From Mermis nigrescens (lineage: Eukaryota > Nematoda > Enoplea > Mermithida > Mermithidae), in contig JAVLUZ010000167.1 in assembly GCA_036768485.1 (NCBI GenBank), forward strand, positions 558,001 through 622,000: DNA of 64,000 nucleotides, written 5' to 3'. A program made the position numbers and the translations under genes. The notes under the pieces were generated by a model. The model worked only from the letters and a program-made list of their open reading frames with translations, ran no database searches and had not been told where the DNA came from. Shown piece by piece: positions 21,695 through 33,600 of this stretch. Position 1 is the stretch's first letter. Each line of letters begins with the position of its first letter.

Positions 21695-22487
21695 TAGGGA
21701 TGGACCGGGTTCAAGTATCCGGACCCGGATCCGGCACTATCCGACGATTTTTGTGGATCTGGACCCGAAATTTTCAAAAGTAAAGATCTGGACCCGGACC
21801 CGAAATTTTCAAAAGATCAGGACCTGGACCCGGACCCGAAAATTGTGAATTTTTAGGAACCTAGTCAAATTATTTTCTGATTAAACTGAGAAATAAGTAT
21901 TTAATGCAATTGTATGATTATTTCATAATAGGCAGTAAAAACAGCTGATAAGAATTGATTGAATAGAGCAGCATTAAACTAGGGACAATATGCAGATTTA
22001 GCCTTTAATTCATTTCATTGTCTGGAAAAGACAAAGTTGTTAAGTCATCATAGTTTCACTTAATGAACTTTCATTTCTAGAAATAAACGCAACGAGATTA
22101 AGTAAGAGTAATACTACATATTTAAAGTTTTATTTGTCAAACGATTCGGAAACAACAAAAACAGCGAAAAAACGTTTTAATGAGCTATGTACATCATGCA
22201 AATCCATTTATCATGAGCCAATAGGATCAAAGCTAGCTTAACCTTCTTTTGAACATTATTATTCATTTTTTATTTATGATTTCTGATCATGTTACCATTA
22301 TCTAAAAACAAGGAATATAATAATGTTATATAACGGCAGATATCAATAATTATTGCACAGTATAGGGTACCTTTGGACCCGAACCCGGTCGGGTCTAAGG
22401 TCAAAGACCCGGACCCGAAATTTTAGTCTGTTGAGATCCGGATCCGGACCCGAAATTTTAAAAATTTTAGTATCCGTTCCATCCCTA
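21695..22487. mobile_element. Family D transposon (793 bp)
   Basis: Inverted ends TAGGGATGGACCGGG and TATCCGTTCCATCCCTA, with repeated 'gacccggacccgaaatttt' blocks just inside both ends. It sits in family C copy 2 where copy 1 is continuous. Confidence 0.8.
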
Positions 22488-23565
22488 ATGTATACTATAT
22501 GCATGTTACCCTATAAGATGATAGAGTCAACATAACATACATATTGTATACATAAGGGATGTACACTTAAGATCATTTATGATACTTTTTATGGCTGTAC
22601 TTAATCATATGAATGTGAAAAAGGGATTAATTACAGGTTACTCACCGTATAAAGACTTAAAGTTGAAAGCTGTTGAAGTTAAAAAACAGTTTGAAAAATA
22701 TCAGTGATGCTTCTGATACTAAATCAGTTAAATTAAATGTCCAAGCTATCTATTTTTAAAAGTTCATGACTGATTTCCGAGGAAGTCAAGAATTGCGAGG
22801 CAACTTTAAAGTTCATTATAGAATACTCACATCACTTTTTGATTTAAGCTCTCAATAATTGATGTCAGTTTTAAAGAAAAATAGAAATTTTCTATAATGC
22901 TACGTGCTCGTCATTTTATTTATGGTAAATATTAACTTGTCCGCAGAAAAATCAAAAATAAAAGCATTTCAGTTGATATGTAGTATGCATTTTTATCTTT
23001 AACCCGATCATTTTTTGTGAGTTTCCATTCAAAGGACTGAAGGTTATGACAATTCATAAGTTTTCGGTTAATTAAGTATTAATTTAAGTATCGATTATGT
23101 TTGGATTTAAGACTAACCGCTTCTACAGTACCTACTTACAATTAGTCGTGTCTTCCAGCTGTACTAAGCCATAAAAATCATGGATGCACGAATTTTAACC
23201 ATCTTCTTCTTTTCAAAGTTGTGACCGATGCGATAAATATTCCTGACAGCTTAAGCTTGGTTTTCGAAAAATTCCGCAAATTGTGAATTACGATTAGAAC
23301 ATTATTATTTGGCATAAAACAGAAACAATATTTATTTCTGATTTTAGGTCAGATGACCAAGAACTGCGAACACAGCATGAAACATCGCTCTTCTAAAGCT
23401 GATCGTTTCACTGATTTTATGCATTTTAACCGGTCAGATTTAATAGATCATAAGAATTTCGCTTATAAGATCTAACAGAATAGAATTAAAATCTATGCGT
23501 CATTCGATTTATGCTATTTAATCTGAGCGAAAAAAAGTAATAAATAAATCACAAATATATAAATA

Positions 23566-26292
23566 ACTAGCAAAGAAAAATGTTCCGACGGAACAAAAAA
23601 GATGAATATATGTACTTGGGATCGTGGATTATTAAGGATGTAAAAGGAGGGGAATAGGAAAAAGCTACACCTATGTATGTGCCTACAGTCGCAAAATCTG
23701 TTAAAAATCAGACTTTCTCGAAGCAACGCAAAAGATCGAAGTATATTCTACGGCCTGCAGGTTGAAATAAACTATTGAACCAAAAAAGCGATTGAAAAAG
23801 CAGCAAGTTAATTGGCTATGTAGCTGGAATAAACAGGAGCGACTTGGTAAGCCCGTTGAATGGAATAGTAAACATCGATGCATTCAAGTCAATCAAAGAA
23901 ATTGTTAGTTTAAAGGAATAGGAAACGCGCAACCTTACGTGAAACAGACTACATGAAGGTACACTTGCATGCCCGCAACGATTGTGTGCACTAATTTATT
24001 GACGCCAGGCTTGCTTGCTATTATCCTCATGATAACAAAATAAAACACCTTAATACAATGGCAGTTAGTTTTCTATCAATCACAATTCGAAGCTAGTAAG
24101 TGTTGCAACTTGCAAGCAGTTTACAAAAGGTGAAAATTTATGATTATGTTTAAGCACTCTTATGTGACTAATTGAAAATTATTTAAAGAAGGGTACAATT
24201 TTTTAAAGGCCGCAGAATATACTTCGATCTTTTGCGTTGCTTAGAAAAAGTCAGATTTTTAACAGATTTTGCGATTTTTGACATATACATAGGTAGCTTT
24301 TTCCATGTCCCCTCCTTTTACATCATAGATAATCCGTAATCCCAAGTATATTCGTCTTTTTTGTTCCATCAGAGCATTTTTCTTTGCTTGGACCCTACTT
24401 TTAATTAGCATGATCTGAGTAAGTTAGTCAGTAAATACATACGGTAAAACGCCACAAAAATGCCAGCAGTCCAAGAACGCAGTAAACAATATTGTTCTGA
24501 ACATCAGCATTATCTTCTATAAACAAGGCAATCTAATTTCTTTGAAACGGATTAAAAGTTTTCGGCATAAATTTCAAGCAAATATTGGGTGTAAAGAACA
24601 CTTACGCCCAGATTTGTAATCCTGACGTTGCATAGAAGATTTTGAAAAAATTAAGCTTCTGCAACGCTCTGGAACTAAATTTAATTTTCAGTGTAAACTT
24701 TACATAACTACTGGGTGTAAAGAAAAGATACAATGGAACTTATTCAAAAAACGTGCTCTGGATGTAACTAAATGTGTAATGTAAACTACACATTAACAAT
24801 AAATGAATATTGCAAACTTTAAACTAGTGGGTGTAAAGAAAACTAACAGTCAGATTCCTAATTCTGACGTTACGTAGAACATTGTGAGAAAAACTAAGCT
24901 TTCGTAGGGCTCTGGAACTAACGTTGATTTGCGGTGTAAACTTTACACAACCACAGAGTGTGAAGATGTTAGTCGGATTAATAATTCTGATATTACTCTG
25001 ATATTACGATCAACATTTCTGAAAAAATTATGTCTCCACAATGGCCTGAAGACAAATGAATATTGCATGTAAATCACTTTATACCACGCACGCCCAAATG
25101 GCGTATCACGTTTGATTTGCTGGTACATTTTTAGACTTGAGGTCATTTTCAGAATCATAAGCGGAGAAGTTGGCAGAAAAAACAAGACAGGAACGCGTTT
25201 AACTCGCTCAATTTTTGACTTTTCGCCTCCGTAAAAAGCTGAACATTGATGTAAATAAACGCAACTTGCTGTGACGTGTAACCCTTAGAAAGTATTTTTT
25301 ATTCTATTCGACTTGGCCCGACTTCTAAACGGAGAAGTAGCGAACAAAAAACGGACAAAAACGTATTTTCCACCAACCACCACATTGTAAACTTTAAAAA
25401 AGTGTAAAGAAATTCGGATTAGGCCAGTTTGTAGCCATTTAATCATATTATCTTTGTATGTGGAAAACTTCTGTTCCGCATAATATTTGACATATATAAC
25501 AATCAAAATAGGGGAAAACCGTGTTTTTCCGCCCATTTAACACCCTTAATTACGAATTTTACAGCTCATAAATAACTCAATATTCCATTTTTAAACGCGG
25601 TCAGCTGCGACGTGTAGCCCTTATAAGATACTTTATTTCTGTTTTTTCAATTTATCCCGACTTATAAGCGGAAAAATTGGCAGAGAAATCTTAGATAAAA
25701 TCTGTTTTTACACCATTTACTAAAGTGTTAAGCTTAAACCCTTAGATCTAACTCCGTATTGAGCGTAAAAGAGTTTGCTGGCGAGCAAAAAGTAACCCAT
25801 AAACCGTAATACATTTTTATCAGAAAAAATTTCTGGGGACTCATAACCGGAGTTCTTGGCAGACATAAACAAGTCGAAAACTCGACCAAAATGTGTTTTT
25901 TCACCCCAGATTTTCTCACTGTTTACACTCTCATTCGAGAACTAAGGCAAAATTTAAAAAACAAAAAGTGTCATCTGGAGCATCCCTTCCTCTACAATTC
26001 AAAAGCATTAAATTGTTTGAGGCGTTAATACTGACTTAATCACAAGCTCCGGAAAAAACCGTCTAAAATTGCTTATGTTGTAACGTCACACAAAAACTTT
26101 ATACGTTCTTTACACAGTCAGTTGTGAGTGTAAGGAATAGAAAAAGAGCACCGGCAGCGAATTTTTTATTATCTCTATTTTTAAAAAACTGCACCTCCCA
26201 GATTTGTCCCGTTATAGCTTTTGGGGGGTGCACAGGTGTTAGGGGTACCCGAGTATATTATGAGTACGCGCTAACACGCTACCTTTGATTAT
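23566..26292. mobile_element. Repeat E, copy 2 (reverse of copy 1)
   Basis: Starts ACTAGCAAAGAAAAATG (the 830-bp inverted-repeat block is at 23566-24391) and ends GCGCTAACACGCTACC. It is the reverse complement of 9397-12248, with many point differences. The GTGTAAAG-bearing ladders are preserved. Inserted in family C copy 2. Confidence 0.78.
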
Positions 26293-26749
26293 TGATAATA
26301 AATATTAGTAAATATATTAATCACTCATTTAAAAGTTGAGCACATACGCTGAATTCAAATTTTTTAAGTAGGTTCCAAACCTATATTTTAGATATAGAAA
26401 CAATCTAACGATCAAATTTTGCTAATTTGAATTCGTCAGTTTTCTGTAAAAGACCATTTTTATGATTTCTCGCAGATTCCTTGATTTATTTTGAAAGAGA
26501 ATCCAAGAATTTTATAATTAATTGCAAATGTTTCTGTCTCGGCCGGGGTAGGCCTTGCCCTGGGGCCGGAGCAGAACTCCGGCACCGGGGCTAGGGACAT
26601 CCCTACTAAAAGCACACAAAGTTATTACTGTTTTTGCCCTCAAAAATGATGCAGAAAACGTTCTGTCAGCTGAAAACCGCCGGACTGTACCTTTCTGGCT
26701 GGCCTTTCAGCGGGGTGTTATACCTTCTCACCCCTCTATATGCACGTAG

Positions 26750-27590
26750 TGTCGATCTGCCTGAAACCCGAATGAACCCAATAGCTCTCTTGTAACGAAA
26801 TAGCTTGTCTTGTTTACTTCGCAAAATTGACTCGACAAGCTGATTATTTTGGAGTCCTTCCTTACTTTTTGTTTATAAAGTTTTCCAACCTACTCGTACT
26901 TTGTACATTTTTCAGCTGACCATTGTGTACAAGGGCGGATTCAAGATGGGCGGTCCCCCTATTTGCCAGAAATCATTGGCGGGATATAGAAAGGATACGT
27001 AATTTGTAATGATTTTTGGCCGTCAGTGCTCATAATTTCTTTAATTTTTTCGGCGCTTCGCGCCGGATAATAGCTAGTAATAACATTTATTTACTTTCCT
27101 GACGGTCCGGAAGCCATATTTTTTCTCAGATAATAGATTTTAGACGATTTCGAGAGCAGAAACAGCTTTTGCAGCATAGTTTTCTTCTATTTTCAAGCAT
27201 AGCTTTTCAAAATTTTCGATGTTTTGCGTCAAATGCTATAAATACGTAATTATTTAATTATAATTAAATACATAATAAATAGTAATTCAAGATTCTAAAG
27301 GTTCTTACGCTTTAATTTCACAAATTTTCCGGCGCTTCGCGCCAGATCTTCGCTAAAATCAAAGGAATTTTAATGATTTTTTATACCAAAATAGTTTTGA
27401 ATTTCCAAATTTTTAGGGAAAATGTGGCGCTAAAAGCGATTTAAATATAAATTTTTGGACTTATTTTCGACTGTATTTGCAAAAGTTGGGGTACCGCCCC
27501 CTAGGAAAATCCTAGATCCGCTACTGATTGTGTATCAATATTAATTTCTTATTTGATTTTAGCTGGTTGACTATTGAATGCGGGATAATT
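26750..27590. other. Spacer upstream of POLK
   Basis: Holds a family B transposon (26930-27526) ending only 65 bp before the POLK start codon, so the promoter-proximal sequence is largely transposon. No TATA-like element stands out. Confidence 0.5.
26930..27526 (-). mobile_element. Family B transposon
   Basis: Ends CAAGGGCGGATTCAAG and CCTAGATCCGCTACTG are imperfect inverted repeats. Exact 8-bp target duplication ATTGTGTA at 26922-26929 and 27527-27534. The interior carries two reverse-orientation copies of the GGCGCGAAGCGCC hairpin (27052, 27331). The same family occurs at 41379-41986, 57604-58262 and 60915-61109. Confidence 0.88.
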
Positions 27591-27635
27591 ATGGAGATTA
27601 ATGACAATAAAGCAGGACTTCAGGGCATTGACAAA
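27591..27635 (+). CDS. POLK: POLK exon 1
   Basis: ATG at 27591 gives [15 protein letters not shown], matching the family's N-terminal GLDK. Donor AAA|gtaaca, phase 0. An AG acceptor lies at 27561-27562. A seven-codon upstream ATG frame (27578-27601) overlaps the start. Confidence 0.88.
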
Positions 27636-30600
27636 GTAACAGTGACTAAAGTGTTGTCGTACGCTGTTTTCAGGATCGATAACGAGTTGTATAATTTGCG
27701 CTGAATTTTTTTATTAAAAAGTCTTTATTTATGATGGAAAAATTCATCCTTTATATACTAATGTATTTTTTCGTATATTGTGCATGTATTTTATTTATGA
27801 CTAAACTTCATGCACTATGTAAGAGCGCTTGTAAAAGGCTGGAAAAGCGTTGAACTTTACAAAAGCGATTTAAACTGAAGGAGCAATCGCGATACCTACA
27901 TACTGTGCACAGCTTTTGAAAAGTGTGAAATTTTTTCCGCAGGTTTTTCCACGCCTAGCAGATTGATTAAAATTAGTTTCAAAACGTTTCCATCTTTCAG
28001 ATAGCTGAAATGAGATTTGACGTTTGTGAAATGTACATATAAGTGGTTAACGTCGTGGTTGAGTTACAAGAAAATTCTCACGTATTCTACCGCTTTGCGT
28101 CGTATTGCTTCACTTCGTTTATTTGCGCAGTTAAATTTTACATTTGAATTTAAAGTATGGGTACATATTTAGGATTTGCAGAGATAAGTAAAAACTTCAC
28201 TGAATTTGCTTTTGATCATTTTTAAGGTTCGAATAAATGCCTTGATAAGAGAGGCATCGGAGGGTTCGCAGTTTTCGAAGCATGCCGAAAAACGTGATAA
28301 AGTCATTCAAGAGAGAATAAAGAGACAAAAGGAAGCTATTTCGACTTTTACTCTTGATAGAATCAAGTTGGCGGAAATGCAAGTAGGTATCGAAATTGGT
28401 CGCAAATCGCTTAGATCAAGAAATCGTACTTTATCATTAATCATCATATTACTTGTCCTGGTAAGATATTATTTGAATAAAAGTATTACTTTTATTGCAT
28501 TCTTACACCATTCGATGAAACTTTTCACAATATTAACTATAAATGTCGACAGCTTCTTGAAAAAATCCTACAACTAAAATTACATAAAATAGCTGATCAA
28601 GTAAATATTTGTTCGAAAATACGCGTCTATCAAGCACATGCCACTAGTTAAAAGACGTTATATTAATCGGGTCTTTCTTCTCCTCCGGAAAAATGGGCTA
28701 AAAATGCTTTAAAGTGCGTTATTACCACACAAAAATGCGAATAATTAATTCTTTGTAAATAGTAATATTCATACGAAGTGAGCAGAACTTATACATAATA
28801 CTATCATAATTCCTGCATCTTTTTCGGATTATCGTCCTGAAGACCTGTTCTTCTCCTGACTTCGAAATTTTCAAATTAAACTGTTGTATCTGTTGTAATT
28901 TGAATTATTTTTGCCTTTTATCTTCTCGACTAGATGGACAAGCTGATTCGCGATCTGGAATCTGAACGAGACTGGGATTCTACTGTAGTCCATGTTGATA
29001 TGGATTGCTTCTTCGCTGCCGTCGAAATGCGAGAGAATCCATCTCTGAGGAACAAACCGATGGCTGTTGGTAGCGACTCAATGCTTGTTAGATTTTCTAG
29101 TATTTTCAACTAGTATCATGTGATAGATCCATATTTTGTGGAAAAACGATTGCCGAAAATGTATTTGAGGGAAATATGGCACTATTATGTATTTGAAAAC
29201 AGTTATTTCAAAAACATGTACATACATGCGAAGCTTCAAAAATTTCAGAATTTAAATCCAACCGAACTTCCAAGTTGAAATTGTACAGTCGACACATGTT
29301 TCCTCAGAGAGTTTTTAAGATTATGCAAATTCGAGGATGCAAAAAATCATAGCACAAGCTGTCGGATCATCTTCATTATCATGTCATAATTCGATGCAAA
29401 TTGATAATGGGATTTAAACGTATTGCTGCATAATAGTTGTAAAAACTCACATTACATCAGAGCACTTTAGATAAAAATAGCTAATCGGAAACGGCGAAGT
29501 CTATATGATTACATATGATAAGCAAACTGCAATAAAACAGTTCAATCGACCTAATGTGGCTTAATTTTGGAAACTAATTATAATTATGTCGTTCCAAAAT
29601 CTTTAATCATTCCTGGACATCACTTCCCTCTGGCCACCTCTACCTTGCCCATGTATGTATGATCAAACCTTCTAAATCCGCCTTTTTTGGTACCATTAAG
29701 AATTCATACTTTTCCTATACCACCGTATATCGGTCACGATTATGTATTTTTAACCACAACGCTGAAAACAGCACTCTTTCTACGAATTTTTAGGAAAATC
29801 GCGAATTCTAGGCGTTAGAACCATAGGTGGGCGGCACCAAAGTTCTGGGGTGCAAGATTTTTTCAAATGTCAAAAAATGGCCTTAACAATGGTGGTATGG
29901 CGAAAAACGCCACTTTTAACGTTCCTCATCGAGCACTATCCATTAGCATCAAAAAATTGCGAAAAAACAAAAAAAATTCAAAAATTAAATTCTGGGGTAT
30001 CCGGCCTTTTGGGGGTGCATACCCCCAAACTCCCCTTCCCCACGCCCACGTGTGGTTAGAACCCCATAAAATCATGTATGGTCACAATAATAAAATGTCC
30101 ATTATTACGTGTGTTATTTCAAGTATCAGGATATTTGTAACTAAATTGTAAACTGCCTATCAGCTCTCAAATCAATTATTAGAGTACGTCGAATTACGCT
30201 GCCCGGAAGTATGGAGTTCGTGCGGCAATGCCAGGTTTCATTGGCCGGAAATTGTGCCCTGATCTCGTCATTGTGCCGCCTAATTTTGATTCATATCGAA
30301 GCACCAGTTCCCTTATTCGCGATCTACTTCTAGAATACGATCCAAATCTTTCAATGAGTATAGATGAGGCGTATTTGAACTTAACGGAATATTTGAAACG
30401 TCGCCGCGAGGAATACGGTATGTATTGTACTGATATTTATGCTTCATTGGGTATTTTTTATTCGTATTCTGATCATCCTCCTAGTATTTTTGTTTTTGTT
30501 ATGTTAATCTTATTCTAACGTTTCACTTCTCGAGAATCATGTTCATATTTTTCCGCACTTAATCTTAAAGACCCTTTCCTTAATGGAATGAGTTGGCTTT

Positions 30601-33600
30601 TTATGTTAGAAATTTTAAGATTGGATGCATATGTAATACGTATATGTACGCAACTATTTTACTGGAATAACTCGTTGACGGGGTCCCCTATCCTAAATTG
30701 CTGCTTTTTCGTGAATGAAGTGAAGTCGAAATTTAAAATTATCATTTTAAACAATATTCGCATGCCAATTGAATTTATTATCACTGTTAGCCATATGTGC
30801 GCAAGGTCGAACTTTCAGGGGGGTGAAAACCGAAAATCGGTAGATAGCCATGTATGTGTTTCGTAAAAAACGGATCTTTAGTGAAAAACGATGGTATCGC
30901 TTTGAAACAATCGTTTTTGAGCATTTTCAGCAAAAAATAGCCTTTTTTAACTCACAAACATAGCTATGTAGCCTTTTTGGACTCCTAAGCATGGCTATAT
31001 AGCCCTTTTGGACTAAAAATAGCTATGTACATATCTCTTTTTGGAGTCGATAAAACAGCTATAATCCTTTTGAAACATAGAAAAGACAACTATATAGCAT
31101 TTCTGAGCCCAAAAGAGACTATAAAGCTAATTTCTGAGCCCAAAAAGGCTATATAGCTAATTTTCTGAGCCCAAAAGGGGCTATATAGCAATGGTTTTAA
31201 TAACACTCCCAGTTCTTGCGTGCTGTAAGCTGAAAAAGATATATTTTTAAAATCTCTAAAAGAAGTGTACATAAGTGCTCTGTATTGTATTATTTGACGA
31301 ATTATGTGGAACTTGCATTTAATAACGATTAAAATACATTTGAGTTTTTCATTAAATAATATAGTTTTTATAATATATTTATTTTTTTCCGAATGCGCCG
31401 GATTCTGCTTCGTTTAACATTTCATGATTAGGCATAAAACAAAATAGGAATGCACAATTTTGAGATCAAGTGAATCATCCTCGATTACCATTGCGATGTC
31501 GCAAGTAGGTACCACAAAACCTATTGCACATCGTGATTGAACTCGCAGTTTGATAATTAAAACTAATACAAACGTCCTTTTTCACCGAGCTGTACTTCAT
31601 TTATGGCGTGTATTAAATGATTAAAATTTCAATTTAAAATTTAAATTTAAATCACGATTTAACTCGAATAAGCAGACTATTATGCATGTAAATATTTTGA
31701 ATGCTTTTACCTGTTAGATTTTTGGAACACTTATATCGTTTGAAAGCAAGTTAATTTTTCGATTTAGTTTTCGTACGCTGTTCATGTCGCTTTGAAAGAA
31801 ATTGTCTATTGATACTTTAATGCCTTTAATTAATTACTCGCACAGAATATACAATACAATATCGATATTTTGTATATGTGTAGCTTTAGTTTTCCTTTAT
31901 TCGTATGTACGTTATTGATTTTAAGGCAGCGTCAAAAAGATTCACAAGAGAAAGCGGTATTTTGATCATTGTTCGTGTGAATTGCCGAGTGATGAAAGCA
32001 GAGAAGAAACAATTTGCAAATCGCCTCAAATGGAAAGCGATGTTAACCAGATAAATGTGGAAGTTTGTTTAAAGTGCGCAAAGGCTAGAATGTGCCATGA
32101 AGACTCGATTGAATTCGATCACGATCCTGAAGAAGTAGTGCGTGAAATTCGTTTCCGAATAGAACAGACTACTGGTTTAACAGCAAGTGCAGGTAATAAA
32201 TCTATATTTTCATAATTGACAATAATTACATAAATTAGAACTTGCAAGCAATACATTTACTGCGCAATATCGTCTTTCATATTTTCCATTTCGTTTCAGT
32301 AGCATTTGACCGATTTTTGAGTGTTAAAATTGTGAAAAATGACCATTATTTGGCTAGTGTACATACATATGCGATTTAGGCTTATTTTTGTAGTCGGTCT
32401 TAACCTCCATCGGCAGATTTAGAAGTTTTCCATTGATAACTGCTGATGGATATTTTGGTGCATTGTTTAATCCAGTTTTGCTTAGTAATTTGATCCTAGG
32501 GTGGTCGGTTTGTTGACTGTAATTTATTTGGCCCGTCAACATGGCCACATTATTTGGTTGTTTCACCTTTAGTTGATTGGGTCATTTTTGCTGACTGTGT
32601 ACATTTTTTCTTTATTTTTTAAAACAGGTTACATGACTGTGTATCATTTTCATCTCTTTACACATTTTTCCAAAAATACTTCCGTCAACGCAGTCACATC
32701 CTGACCGAATAAATTCTTATTTAACAACTTAAGTTGAGCCGAAATTTTTAACCTTGGACAATTCCAACGAAATTCAACTTTTTTAATTCTACAAATTTTC
32801 CTTATTTATTTAGTCATGCATGTACATATGTTTGAGTTTGTATTTTGAGTCACTTAGATATCGTTATGTAAATTTACTTAATGACAATTCGGACAATTAA
32901 TACTGCTCTTAATGTAAACGTTTTCCTTTTAAAATTCTAGAGCTACATATCCTTGTTTTAGCAGCTCCTTTCTAGATCAGTCAGCCTAAGGTGCTAGGTA
33001 GAAACTCGAACGAGAAAAAATTATTGCATGTTAGAGATGAAATGCGCCGAAAAGGTATTTTCTTTCAGTTTTTAATTTTCTTTCCTTTATCGAATTTTCC
33101 CTCGAACATTTTTCATTGTTTTCATTGATTTATGACCCTCGTTTGGAATATTTTGCAGGTATTGCCTCAAATTCCCTATTGGCAAAAATCTGTTCTGATA
33201 TCAATAAACCTAATGGTCAATTTTTTCTTCCGTCCGACCGAGCTTCAATTCGTCGTTTTATGTCAGACCTGCCTATTAGAAAGGTTGGATTTTATTCCTA
33301 GAAAGCCTCATATACATAATGAAAATATTTTCATGCAAAAGTAGTCTTTTCTCCTTTCCCTCGCTTTTCCCCTGGTTTGCGTTTTTTTGGCTGTTTGAAT
33401 GGAGAATAATCTAGTCGCATCACAATGTAACTTCTCTCAGCTTTAGTTCACGGTTTGGTTCAAAAGTTCCTCTAATACGTATTGAATATAGTACATATGA
33501 TAGTTGCAAATTGTAACTGGGACTTTTTCGGGGAAATCTTTTATCGTAAATCAGATTTCGAAGGTCCTATTGCGACGAGGTCCGGGTTCGTAGGCATAGG

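Larger units (their letters stand above)
21630..26605. mobile_element. Family C transposon, copy 2, carrying two further insertions
   Basis: Left end CAGGGATGTCC with 'gcagactttttagc', right end GGGACATCCCTA. Flanks CTAAAAAG (21622-21629) and CTAAAAGC (26606-26613) are the target duplication within family J. The interior aligns with copy 1 (5270-6865) except for insertions at 21695-22487 (family D) and 23566-26292 (repeat E). Confidence 0.82.
21391..26749. mobile_element. Family J MITE, copy interrupted by a stack of other elements
   Basis: Left part 21391-21629 (CATAGATGCACATGGTCAGGG...) and right part 26606-26749 (...CACCCCTCTATATGCACGTA) together match the uninterrupted copy at 51482-51869. 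The flanks TGTCATTC and TGTCGATC suggest a decayed 8-bp target duplication. The 4976-bp interruption is family C copy 2. Confidence 0.8.
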
